From the NCBI GenBank assembly GCA_023411035.1, contig JAEYPE010000197.1, positions 1 through 64,000 of the forward strand: a stretch of DNA of 64,000 nt. The letters run 5' to 3'. The number at the start of each line of letters is the position of its first letter. The stretch's first letter is position 1. Under the pieces are notes generated by a model. The model was not told the origin of the DNA, did no database searches, and worked only from the letters and a program-made list of their open reading frames with translations. The translations under genes were made by a program, and so were the position numbers. Source of the stretch: Pseudomonadota bacterium. GTDB lineage: Bacteria > Pseudomonadota > Alphaproteobacteria > Azospirillales > Azospirillaceae. Shown here piece by piece: positions 27,137 through 36,457 of this stretch.

Positions 27137-29653
27137 ATGCTTCAGGTCTCCGAATCGCAGGTGCGCCTCGGGCTTTCGGCGCCGGACAAGAGGGAGGCCA
27201 TCCGCCTCGCCGGGCAGGCGATGGTGGACAGCGGCCTGATCGACCCCGGCTACATCGACAGCATGCTGGGCCGGGAAGCGGTGTCCGGCACCTATCTGGG
27301 CAGCGGCATCGCCATCCCCCACGGCCTTCCCGAGGCGCGCGATCTGGTGCGGCGGACCGGCGTGGTGGTCGTCCAGTTTCCCAAGGGCGTGGATTGGGGC
27401 AGCGGGGAGCCGGCGCGGCTGGTGGTCGGCATCGCCGCCAAGTCGGACGAGCACATCGCCGTTCTGCAACGGCTGACCGGCGTGCTGGGCGACCCCGCGC
27501 AAGCCGAACGGCTGGGCACCACCAGCGACCCGCGCGCCGTCATGGCCGTTCTGAACGGCGAGGCGCCCGCCGCTCCGCCTCCCGAATCCGCCGCCGTTCC
27601 CATCGACGGGGATTCCCTATCGGTCGACGCTCCGTCGCCCCATGGGTTGCACGCCCGCCCGGCCACGGTTCTGGTCGAGGTCGCCAAGCGCTTCCGCGCG
27701 GACATCGCCGTCCGGCATGGCGGCCATACGGCCAACGCCAGAAGCCTCGTCTCCCTTTTGCAGCTCGGCGTGTCGGGCGGCCAGCCGCTGACCATCACCG
27801 CCTCGGGCGAGGACGCGGCGGCGGCGCTCCAGGCCATCCGCGCCGCCTTCGCGGCCGGGCTGGACGAACCGGGCCACGGTGCGGCGGCACCGCCACCCGC
27901 AGCGGTCCCGGCGCCGCAGGCCGTCCCGGCGGACCTCGATTACGACGGGCGGGTGATCGCCGGCATCTCCGCCTCGCCCGGCGTCTCCACAGGCCCCGTC
28001 TGGAAATTCCAGCGGGAGGAACTGACGGTCGCCGAGACCGCCCCCGATCCCGTCGCCCAGCACCGCCGGCTGGATCAGGCGCTCGCCGCCGCCGCCGCCG
28101 ACCTGCGCAACCTGTATGAGGAGTTCTGGAAGAAGGCCGGCGCCGCCAAGGCCGCCATCTTCAAGGCGCATCTGGAGCTTCTCGACGACCCCGAGATGGT
28201 CGGGGAGGCCCACGCCCTGATCGCCCAGGGCAAGAGCGCCGGATGGGCGTGGCGGTCGGTCTATGAGGAGCGCGCCGCGATACTGGCCCAACTCGCCGAC
28301 CCGCTGCTGGCCGGGCGCGCCGCCGACCTCGGCGACGTCGGGCGCCGCGTGCTGCGCCTGCTGGCGGTGGTGACGGAAAGCACGGCGGCCCTGCCGGAGC
28401 ACCCCGTCATCCTGCTGGCCGAGGATCTGGAGCCGTCCGACACCGCGAAGCTGGACCCGGCGAAGGTGCTGGGGCTGTGCACGGCGGGGGGCGGCGCCAC
28501 CTCCCACACGGCGATCATCGCCCGCTCGCTGGACATTCCTGCGGTGGTCGCAGCCGGTCCGTCCGTGCTGGACCTGGAGAACGGGCGCGCGGCGATCCTG
28601 AACGGCGACGACGGCGTGCTGGTCGCCGATCCCAGCGAGCGCGACCGCAGCCGCGCCGCCGAGGCCCGGATCAAGGTGGGCGAGCGGCGGGAGGCGGAAC
28701 GGCTCGACCGCTACAAGCCGGCCATCACCACGGACGGCAGGCGCGTGGAGGTCGCCGCCAACATCTCCGACCCGGCGGAGGCCGTGCAGGCCGTGGAGGC
28801 GGGCGGGGAGGGCGTCGGGCTGATGCGGACGGAGTTCCTGTTCCTTCAGCGCGACCTGCCCCCGGACGAGGAGGAGCAGTTCGATGCCTACCGGACCATG
28901 GTGCGGGCGATGAACGGGCTGCCGATCATCCTGCGCACGCTGGACATCGGGGGCGACAAGAACGTTCCCTATCTGCGCATGCCGGCGGAGGGGAACCCCT
29001 TCCTGGGCGTGCGCGGCATCCGCCTGTGCTTCGAGCGGGAGGACCTGTTCCGCACCCAGCTCCGCGCCATGCTGCGGGCCTCCGTGGAGGGGCCGGTGCG
29101 GATCATGTACCCGATGATCGCAGCCCCCGCGGAGCTGGAGCGCGCCATGGCCGTCACCGAGGAGGTGCGGCGGGATCTCAACGTGCCGCCGGTGGAGCAG
29201 GGCATCATGATCGAGGTGCCGTCCGCCGTGATGCTGGCCGACCGGCTGGCGCGGCAGGTGTCCTTCTTCTCCATCGGCACCAACGACCTGACGCAGTATG
29301 TGCTGGCGATGGACCGGCTGCACCCGGTGTTGGCCCCGCAGGCGGACGGGCTGCATCCCGCCGTGCTGCGCATGGTGGAGCGCACGGTGGACGCCGCCCG
29401 CCGCGCCGGCATCTGGGTGGGCGCCTGCGGCGGCGTGGCGGGCGACCCGGCGGGAGCGGTTCTGCTGTCCGGCCTGGGCGTGACGGAGCTGAGCGTGGCG
29501 ATCCCCGCCGTGCCCTCCGTCAAGGCGCGGCTGCGCGCCATCGCCATGGCCGACGCCGAGCGCACCGCCCGCGAGGCACTGGACTGCGCCGACGCGGCGG
29601 AGGTGCGGGCGCTGGTCCGCCAACGCTTCGCGGACGCCGGAGGTGCGGCATGA
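27137..29653 (+). CDS. fruB: fructose PTS multiphosphoryl transfer protein FruB (EIIA-HPr-EI)
   Basis: A fused PTS protein of 838 residues that takes phosphate from PEP to the fructose permease. The EIIA(Fru) domain (1-145) has phospho-His 62 in GIAIPHGLPEA. The HPr domain (160-245) has His172 in HGLHARPA, and Ser204 sits in the NARSLVSLL helix. The EI domain (275-838) has phospho-His 458 in GGGATSHTAIIARS, plus GEGVGLMRTEFLF and FFSIGTNDLTQY. Ala/Pro-rich linkers separate the three domains. GGGAGGACGGGCG precedes the ATG. The stop overlaps fruK by 4 bp, indicating translational coupling. Confidence 0.96.
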   Translation: MLQVSESQVRLGLSAPDKREAIRLAGQAMVDSGLIDPGYIDSMLGREAVSGTYLGSGIAIPHGLPEARDLVRRTGVVVVQFPKGVDWGSGEPARLVVGIAAKSDEHIAVLQRLTGVLGDPAQAERLGTTSDPRAVMAVLNGEAPAAPPPESAAVPIDGDSLSVDAPSPHGLHARPATVLVEVAKRFRADIAVRHGGHTANARSLVSLLQLGVSGGQPLTITASGEDAAAALQAIRAAFAAGLDEPGHGAAAPPPAAVPAPQAVPADLDYDGRVIAGISASPGVSTGPVWKFQREELTVAETAPDPVAQHRRLDQALAAAAADLRNLYEEFWKKAGAAKAAIFKAHLELLDDPEMVGEAHALIAQGKSAGWAWRSVYEERAAILAQLADPLLAGRAADLGDVGRRVLRLLAVVTESTAALPEHPVILLAEDLEPSDTAKLDPAKVLGLCTAGGGATSHTAIIARSLDIPAVVAAGPSVLDLENGRAAILNGDDGVLVADPSERDRSRAAEARIKVGERREAERLDRYKPAITTDGRRVEVAANISDPAEAVQAVEAGGEGVGLMRTEFLFLQRDLPPDEEEQFDAYRTMVRAMNGLPIILRTLDIGGDKNVPYLRMPAEGNPFLGVRGIRLCFEREDLFRTQLRAMLRASVEGPVRIMYPMIAAPAELERAMAVTEEVRRDLNVPPVEQGIMIEVPSAVMLADRLARQVSFFSIGTNDLTQYVLAMDRLHPVLAPQADGLHPAVLRMVERTVDAARRAGIWVGACGGVAGDPAGAVLLSGLGVTELSVAIPAVPSVKARLRAIAMADAERTAREALDCADAAEVRALVRQRFADAGGAA

Positions 29654-30621
29654 CTCCCATGGACAACAATCGCCCCGGCGTCGTCACCGTGACCTTGAAC
29701 GTTGCCATCGACCAGACGCTGGACGTGCCGGGCTTCAAGGCCGGAGCGGTCAACCGGGCGATGGCCGAGACGCGGACCGCCGGGGGCAAGGGCATCAACG
29801 TCGCGGCCTTCCTGTCCGGCGGCCCTGTTCCGGTGACCGCCACCGGATTCCTGGGCGAGGAGAACACCGCCGTGTTCGACGCGCTGTTCCGCCGCCGCGG
29901 CATCCGCGACCGCTGCCTGCGCCTGCCGGGCCGCAGCCGGGTGAACATCAAGCTGGTGGACCGCGAAGGCCGCTCCGTCACCGACGTCAACCTGCCCGGC
30001 CTGCATGTGCCGGCGGAATCCTGGCGGGGGCTGCTGACCGTGGTGGAGGACCTCGCCGCCGCCAACCGGACCTTCGTGCTGGCCGGCAGCGTCCCGGCGG
30101 GAGTGCCCGACACCGCCTATGCGGAAATGGTCGCCACCCTGCGTACGCGCGGCGCCTTCGTCGCGGTGGACGCCAGCGGCCCGCCGCTGCGCCACGCCGT
30201 GACCGCGCGCCCCGACATGGTGAAGCCGAACGCGGCGGAACTGGCCGAACTGCTCGGCCGCCCCCTGAACGGGCGCGCGGAGGTGGTGCGCGCCGCTCGC
30301 GACCTGTCGGAGGCGGGAATCGCGCTGGTGGTCGTGTCGCTGGGGGTCGACGGCGCCGTCTTCGTGGAGGGAGGCCGCGCCCTGCTGGCCGTGCCGCCGC
30401 CCGTGGAGGTCGCCAGCACGGTCGGCGCGGGGGACGCCATGGTGGCCGGGGTCATCGCCGCCCGACTTGAAAAGACTGGGCTGGAGGGCGCCGGGTTGGA
30501 GGACTGCGCGCGCCGCGGCACCGCCTTCGCCGCGGGCACGCTGTCCCGCCTCGGCCCCGAACTGCCGCCGCCGGAGCGCCTCGCGGAGCTGATGCGGGCC
30601 GTGCGGGTGGAGGAAGTGTAA
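29650..30621 (+). CDS. fruK: 1-phosphofructokinase FruK
   Basis: FruK phosphorylates fructose-1-phosphate, the PTS product, to fructose-1,6-bisphosphate. The 323-residue PfkB-family sugar kinase shows TLNVAIDQTLDV, TAGGKGINVAAFL and the catalytic ASTVGAGDAMVAG motif with the base Asp. VKPNAAELAELLGRPL is the usual nucleotide-side segment. Its ATG overlaps the fruB stop, and fruA starts 28 bp after it. Product flows directly to the aldolase encoded at 24 kb. Confidence 0.95.
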   Translation: MTPMDNNRPGVVTVTLNVAIDQTLDVPGFKAGAVNRAMAETRTAGGKGINVAAFLSGGPVPVTATGFLGEENTAVFDALFRRRGIRDRCLRLPGRSRVNIKLVDREGRSVTDVNLPGLHVPAESWRGLLTVVEDLAAANRTFVLAGSVPAGVPDTAYAEMVATLRTRGAFVAVDASGPPLRHAVTARPDMVKPNAAELAELLGRPLNGRAEVVRAARDLSEAGIALVVVSLGVDGAVFVEGGRALLAVPPPVEVASTVGAGDAMVAGVIAARLEKTGLEGAGLEDCARRGTAFAAGTLSRLGPELPPPERLAELMRAVRVEEV

Positions 30622-30649
30622 GGGTTTTCAGTGCCGGAGGGGAAACGAC

Positions 30650-32491
30650 ATGGCAAAGCTCGTGGCTGTGACCGCCTGCCCGACGGGCATCGCCCACACC
30701 GTCATGGCGGCCGAGGCGCTGCGCCGCACCGCCGCGCTGATGGGGCATTCCATCGCGGTGGAAACCCAGGGCTCCAACGGCGTTCAGACGCCGTTGTCCG
30801 ACGCGACCGTCGCGGAGGCCGACGCGGTGATCCTGGCCGCGGACATCGCCGTGGACGATTCCCGCTTCGCCGGAAAGCCGGTCCTGCGCACATCGACCGC
30901 CGCCGCCATCCGCGACACCGCATCGGTGATCGGCAGCGCCCTGGCGCATGTTCCCGGCGCGCAGCCCGAGGCCCCCGCCGCTGAACCGGCCCCGGCTCCG
31001 AAGCCGGCCCCCGCGGCTGTGCGCAGCCCCGGCCTGCTGGTCGCCATCACGGCCTGCCCGACGGGCATCGCCCACACCTTCATGGCCGCGGAGGCGCTGA
31101 AGCAGGCCGCCCAGGCCAAGGGCTACCGCATCAAGGTCGAAACCCAGGGCTCCGTCGGCGCGAAGAATGCCCTCACGGCGGAGGAGATCGCGGAGGCCGA
31201 GGCCGTCATCGTCGGCGCCGACACCCACGTCGCCACCGACCGCTTCGCCGGCAAGCGCCTGCTGAAGACTTCCGTGGGGGAGGCGCTGAAGCAGCCCGCC
31301 CGCGTGATCGACGAGGCGCTCGCCCTGCCGGTCCCCGCACCGGGAGACGCCGCCGCCCCCGCCTACGCCGGGGAGGTGGCGGGCGCCAAGGCCCGCCAGA
31401 AGGAGGCGCAGTCCGGTCCCTACAAGCATCTGCTGACCGGCGTGTCCTTCATGCTGCCCTTCGTGGTGGCCGGCGGCCTGATCATCGCCCTGTCCTTCGT
31501 CTTCGGCATCGAGGCGTACAAGGAACCGGGCACCCTGCCGGCGGCGCTGATGCAGATCGGCGGGGAGGCGGCTTTCGGGCTGATGGTGCCGGTGCTGGCG
31601 GGCTACATCGCCTATTCCATCGCCGACCGTCCCGGCCTCGCCCCCGGCTTCATCGGCGGCATGCTGGCCGCCAAGATCGGGTCCGGCTTCCTGGGCGGCA
31701 TCGTGGCAGGCTTCCTGGCCGGCTACATCGCCCGCTGGCTGCGCGACACCATCCGGCTGCCGCAGAATCTGGAGGGGCTGAAGCCGGTGCTCATCATCCC
31801 GCTTCTGGGCACGCTGGCGGTCGGGTTGCTGATGGTCTACGTCATCGGCACGCCGGTGGCGGCGATCATGAACGGGCTGACGGCCTTTCTCCAGGGCATG
31901 ACCGGGGCCAACGCGGTGGCGCTCGGCGCGCTGCTGGGCGCCATGATGGCGCTGGACATGGGGGGGCCGGTCAACAAGGCGGCCTACACCTTCGCGGTGG
32001 GGCTGCTGGCCTCCAGCACCTTTACGCCGATGGCCGCGGTGATGGCGGCGGGCATGACGCCGCCGCTCGGGCTGTCGCTCGCCACCATGATCGTGCCGGG
32101 CCGCTTCACCATGCAGGAGCGGGAGGCGGGCAAGGCCGCGGGCGTGCTCGGCCTCGCCTTCATTACGGAGGGGGCGATCCCCTTCGCGGCCAAGGACCCG
32201 CTGCGCGTCATCCCCGCGGCCATGGCCGGATCGGCGGTGGCCGGCGCCTTGTCCATGTGGTTCGGCTGCGGCCTGCGGGCGCCGCACGGCGGCGTCTTCG
32301 TTCTGGCGATCCCCAACGCGGTGGCGCCGCTCGGCCCCTACGTCCTGGCCATTGTCGCCGGGACCGTCGTCACGACGCTGGCCCTGATGGTGCTGAAGCG
32401 CCGGGTGGACGAGGACCCCGCGGCGGCGCCGACCCTGAACACCGCGGCCCCCACCTCGACCGGAGCCGCACCCAGCGGGGCAGGGCGCTGA
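30650..32491 (+). CDS. fruA: fructose PTS permease FruA (EIIB'-EIIB-EIIC)
   Basis: An inner-membrane permease of 613 residues that imports fructose as fructose-1-phosphate. Two tandem EIIB domains are present: the first with TACPTGIAHTVMAAEA (Cys10), the second with TACPTGIAHTFMAAEA (Cys136), joined by an Ala/Pro linker (about 104-125). The EIIC domain runs from about 245 to 595, starting LLTGVSFMLPFVVAGGLI and containing ALDMGGPVNKAAY and FITEGAIPFAAKDP. The cysteine is intact in both EIIB copies. It is the last gene of the fruBKA operon. Confidence 0.95.
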   Translation: MAKLVAVTACPTGIAHTVMAAEALRRTAALMGHSIAVETQGSNGVQTPLSDATVAEADAVILAADIAVDDSRFAGKPVLRTSTAAAIRDTASVIGSALAHVPGAQPEAPAAEPAPAPKPAPAAVRSPGLLVAITACPTGIAHTFMAAEALKQAAQAKGYRIKVETQGSVGAKNALTAEEIAEAEAVIVGADTHVATDRFAGKRLLKTSVGEALKQPARVIDEALALPVPAPGDAAAPAYAGEVAGAKARQKEAQSGPYKHLLTGVSFMLPFVVAGGLIIALSFVFGIEAYKEPGTLPAALMQIGGEAAFGLMVPVLAGYIAYSIADRPGLAPGFIGGMLAAKIGSGFLGGIVAGFLAGYIARWLRDTIRLPQNLEGLKPVLIIPLLGTLAVGLLMVYVIGTPVAAIMNGLTAFLQGMTGANAVALGALLGAMMALDMGGPVNKAAYTFAVGLLASSTFTPMAAVMAAGMTPPLGLSLATMIVPGRFTMQEREAGKAAGVLGLAFITEGAIPFAAKDPLRVIPAAMAGSAVAGALSMWFGCGLRAPHGGVFVLAIPNAVAPLGPYVLAIVAGTVVTTLALMVLKRRVDEDPAAAPTLNTAAPTSTGAAPSGAGR

Positions 32492-32674
32492 AGGGGGGAA
32501 CCGCCTGGACGCTTGCCCCGTGGCACACGTTGCAGTGTGTGGCCTGCGACCTCACCGCGCCGAGTGACGGAGCGAACCCCCGACGACGGTAAGCAAAAGC
32601 ACTGAGACAGTGGGTGTCTTTTGGGGATCGCTTTCTGGTCATGGCTGCGGCATTAAAATCCCATAAGGCATCTT

Positions 32675-34924
32675 ATGGAAAATATTGAATCCAGGCGCTT
32701 GGCCCGCGTGTTCGGCGGGCGCAGCCGCCCGCTGCTGCTTGGGGCGGTCAAGAGCAACATCGGCCACGCCGACACCGCCGCCGGGGTGGCGGGCCTCATC
32801 AAGACGGTGCTGGCGCTGCACCATGGGGTGCTTCCGCCGACCCTGCACGCCCGGGCCCTCAACCCGCGCATCGACTTCGCCGCCGGACCCTTCTCCATGG
32901 TGACGGAGGCCCAGCCCTGGCCCGCGGGCGACGGCCCGCGGCGGGCCGGGGTCAGCGCCTTCGGCATCGGCGGCACCAACGCCCATGTTGTGCTGGAGCA
33001 GGCCCTGCCCGCTCCCACCGGCCCCCCTGCGGACAGCCCCCACCTTCTGCTGCTGTCGGCCCGCAGCGACACGGCCCTGGAACGCGCCGCGGAAGCCCTG
33101 TCGGCTCATCTGGCGGCCCACCCCGCCCTGCCGCTGGCCGACGTGGCGCACACGCTGCGGGTGGGTCGCACGATCTTCGCCCACCGGGCGGCCCTGGTGG
33201 CGCGGGACGCGGAGGAAGCGGCGCGCGGCCTGTCCGCACCCGCCCTGATCCGCGCCACGGCCCCCGCGCAACCCCCGGCGGTGGCCTTCCTCTTCCCCGG
33301 ACAGGGCAGCCGGTTCCCGCGCATGGGCGAAGCGCTGTACCGCAGCAGCCCCGCCTACCGCGAGGCGCTGGACCGCTGCCCCACCGGGCTGGAGCCGCAC
33401 ATCGGCGCCGACCTGCTCGACCTGCTCCACGGCCCCGAAGACCGGGCCGCCGACGCCGACGCCCTGCGCCGCACCGCCCTGACGCAGCCGGCGCTGTTCG
33501 CCGTGGGCTACGCCACCGCCCACCATTGGCTCGCCCAAGGGGTGGAGCCGGCGGCCATGCTGGGGCACAGCGTGGGCGAATATGTCGCCGCCTGTCTGGC
33601 CGGGGTCCTCACGCTGGACGACGCCCTGGCCCTGGTGACGGAGCGCGGGCGGCTGGTGGATTCACTGCCCGCCAGGGCCATGCTGGCCCTGCCGCTGGCG
33701 GAGGACGAGGCGGCGGCCCTCCTGACGGGCACCGGCCTGTCGATCGCCGCCGTCAACGGTCCCCGTCAGGTGGTGGCCGCCGGGCCGATCCCGGCTGTCA
33801 CCGAGCTTGAGCGCGCGCTGGACGCCCGTGGCGTGCGCTGCCGGCGGCTGGAAACCTCCCACGCCTTCCATTCGGCCATGCTCGACCCGGTGGTGCCGCT
33901 GTTCGCGCAGCGGGTGGCGGCGTTGACCCTGCGCGACGGCAGCGCCGGGCTGCTGCTGGAGGCCGGGCCGGGACACATGCTGTGCGGTCTGGCCCGTGGC
34001 GCCGGATGGGACCGGCCCGCCGTCACGCGGGTCCTGGGCGGCGACGCCCTGCTGGTGGACGTGGAAGGGCACGGGCGCGACGCCCCGGTGCCGGGGGTGG
34101 ACCTGACCCGCACGGTGGGCTGATTCACCACCATCGCCCCGGTGGTGCTGCCGGTTTCCGCCTCCCCCATGCGGACCCTGGCGGCGGCGAAGGCGGCGGT
34201 GGCGGCCCTGCCGGGGCGGGGATTCTCCTATGGAGCCCTGCGCGCCATGAACCCGAGCGTGGGTGCCGCGCTGGCGGCGCTGGAACCGGCAGAGGTCGTG
34301 TTCAACTACCACGGCCAATGGGACCAGTCCTGGCCCACGGCCTTGCCGGTGCGCCCGGCGGCGGAATCCGAAGGCCCCGGCTTCGCCCCTACCACGCCGC
34401 GTCCCTACCGGCTGGAGGTCACCGCTCTGGTGATGGACGGCCGGTTGCGCATGGACTGGACCTACGACCCGCGCCAGACGGACCCGGCGCTGGTGGAGCG
34501 GCTGGCCGACGCCTTCGCCACGGCGCTGACCGCCCTGCTGGACGAGGAGGCGCCCCACCGGCTGGCGCCGCAGCAGGCGGCGATGCTGGCCCACGCCTCG
34601 GCCCGCCCGGACAGCGAAGCCTATGCTGTGCAGCTTGCCGCCACCCTGCCGGACGGGCTGGACGTGGACGCTTTCCAGGGCGCGGTGGGCCGGGCGCTGT
34701 CCCGCCACGCGGCCCTTCGCGCCGCCTTCGTCATCGGAGCGGACGGCATGCCGGAACAGCACTTTTCCGACCGGGTTCAGGCGCTCTGGCGTCTGGAGGA
34801 TTGGAGCGCCCTGGACCCCGCCGCGGCGGACGCCCGCTTCGCCGCGTGGCGGGAGCAGGACCGCCATGCCGGCTTCGACCCGGCGGCGGCGCCCTGGCCG
34901 GCTTCGCCCGCCGCCACCGGCTGA
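32675..34924 (+). pseudogene. decayed PKS/NRPS fragment: KS C-terminus, truncated AT, condensation domains
   Basis: The reading frame opens in the middle of a polyketide ketosynthase. LLGAVKSNIGHADTAAG holds the last catalytic His, but the active-site Cys half is absent. Next comes SAFGIGGTNAHVVLEQ, then an acyltransferase with FLFPGQGSRF, GHSVGEYVAA and SHAFHSAML (malonyl-type). The AT lacks its distal part and jumps at about 33.94 kb to LLLEAGPGHML, then at about 34.06 kb into an NRPS condensation-type domain (VEGHGRD, DLTRTVG). A TGA at 34121 replaces the Trp of the conserved TVGWFTT, and the same frame continues with FTTIAPVVLPV. A second condensation start (APQQAAMLAHAS) is cut before its HHxxxDG motif. 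It cannot encode a working synthase. Confidence 0.88.
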
Positions 34925-35281
34925 CCGTGCCCGTTCTGGTCATGGGGGCCTGGGCGCTGGTGCTGGGGCGGCGCTGCGGAAGCGACGAGGTGGTGTTCGG
35001 CGTGACCTCGGCCCTGCGTCCGCCTGAACTGCCGGGGGTTGAGCGCATGATCGGTCCGCTCATCAACACCCTGCCCCTGCGGGTCGCCCGGCCCGCTGCC
35101 CCTGCCGGACTGGTTGGCCAAGGTGCAGCGGCGGCGCGCGGCGCAGACGGCGCACGCCCATCTGCCGCTGGCCGCCGTGGCCGAGGCCGCCGGGCTGCCG
35201 ATACCCTTCGCCACGACCCTGCGCGTGCAGACCTACCCCGCCGGCAAGGACGAGGGCGGCCTGAGCTTCGCCGGCGCGGAC
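34894..35281 (+). pseudogene. condensation-domain fragment, frameshifted
   Basis: This piece is in a different frame from the preceding fragment and begins LAGFARRHRLTVPVLVMGAW, followed by DEVVFGVTSALRPPELPG and MIGPLINTLPLRV, the C-terminal part of an NRPS condensation domain. The HHxxxDG catalytic segment that should precede it has been deleted. Around 35085-35100 the frame shifts again to PLPDWLAKVQRRR and AHAHLPLAAVAEAAG, which continues the same domain. No adenylation or carrier domain follows. It grades into the ABC exporter remnant. Confidence 0.8.
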
Positions 35282-36273
35282 GAGCGCACCCGCCTGCGCA
35301 TCGCGGAGAAGCTCCATTCGCTGGACCTGATGTGGCTGAACCAGATGTGGACAGCACCACCGTCTACAACCGGCTGACCCAGCAGACGGCGGTGATCTCC
35401 GACGCGGCGGGGGCGCTGGCGGCGTCGCTGCAATCGGCGGCCCTGGTGGTGTTCACCGCCATCTACTGGCCAGCGTGTCGATTCCGGCCTTCGTCATGGC
35501 GGTGCTGGTGATCGGCGGCGGGCTGCTCGCCTATTTCCGCCGTTCCGCCGAGGTGAACGTCCGCATGCGCGAGGCGTCGGCCCATGAAATGGCCTTCTTC
35601 GACAGCATCGGAGACCTGATCGGCGGTTTCAAGGAGTTGAAGCTGAACCAGGGCCGCAGCAACGCCCTGATGGCCCGCATCGCCGAGGCAACCACCGCCG
35701 TGCGGAGCCTGCGCATCCGCACCGCCGACCTGTTCAACGCCAACTACATCTTCGCCTACAGCCTGTTCTACGCGCTGCTCGGCGTGCTGGTCTTCATCGG
35801 GCCGCAATATCAGCACGGGGATCAGCCGGGGGCCGAGGCCGACATCATGCGGCTGACGTCCATCGTGCTGTTCGTGATCGGCCCCACCTTCACCGTGGTG
35901 GCCGGCATCCCCGCCTGGGCCAAGGCGACGCTCGCCGCCGGTGACATCCACGGGCTGGAAGCCGAGTCGGACCGTCTGGCGCGGCATCCCCAGCCGGCTG
36001 CGCCGCCGGCCCCCGCCCCGGCCTTCTCCATCATCGAACTGCGCGGCGTGGATTTCCGGTACCGCGGCAGCGCGGAAAAGTTCGAGGTCGGCCCGCTGGA
36101 CCTGACGGTGGAGCGCGGCGAGATCCTGTTCATCGCTTCCCGACCTGAAGCGCCAGGGCAAGACGGTGATCGCCGTCACCCACGACGAGCATTTCCTGCA
36201 CCACGCCGACCGGCTGGTGAAGATGGAATACGGACGGATCGAGCCCTATCACCTGTATCACTATGCCGATTGA
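35282..36273 (+). pseudogene. remnant of a cyclic-peptide-type ABC exporter (PvdE/SyrD-like)
   Basis: Pieces in three frames rebuild part of a cyclic-peptide exporter. ERTRLRIAEKLHSLDL is in the first frame. DSTTVYNRLTQQTAVISDAA follows after a shift near 35347. SIPAFVMAVLVIGGGLL onward is in a third frame after loss of one C near 35466 (TAC-CTG has become TACTG). The transmembrane domain then runs to an ATPase start (ELRGVDFRYRG, VERGEILFI). At about 36135 the sequence jumps to LPDLKRQGKTVIAVTHDEHF, the end of the ATPase. Walker A, the signature motif and Walker B are all missing, so the transporter is dead. Confidence 0.87.
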
Positions 36274-36457
36274 AACCGGCAGTTTTCACGCTAAAGAATT
36301 GTACAATCTTCCGTGGCGGCCCTTCATTTCCCGCAACATGGCTCCCCTTCCGGAATGCGGCGTGCTAGGTTTCCATCCGGTCTGTTGAAGGCCCCATGAC
36401 CGAACCGCATGACCGAACCGGCGACCGGGCCGGTCGGGAACACCAGGACATCCAGCG

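Noticed and set aside
32492..32674. Possible attachment site or insertion-sequence edge between fruA and the PKS remnant
   Set aside because: No terminal inverted repeats, tRNA end, target duplication or transposase fragment could be recognised; it is just the deletion boundary with about 180 bp of unassigned sequence.
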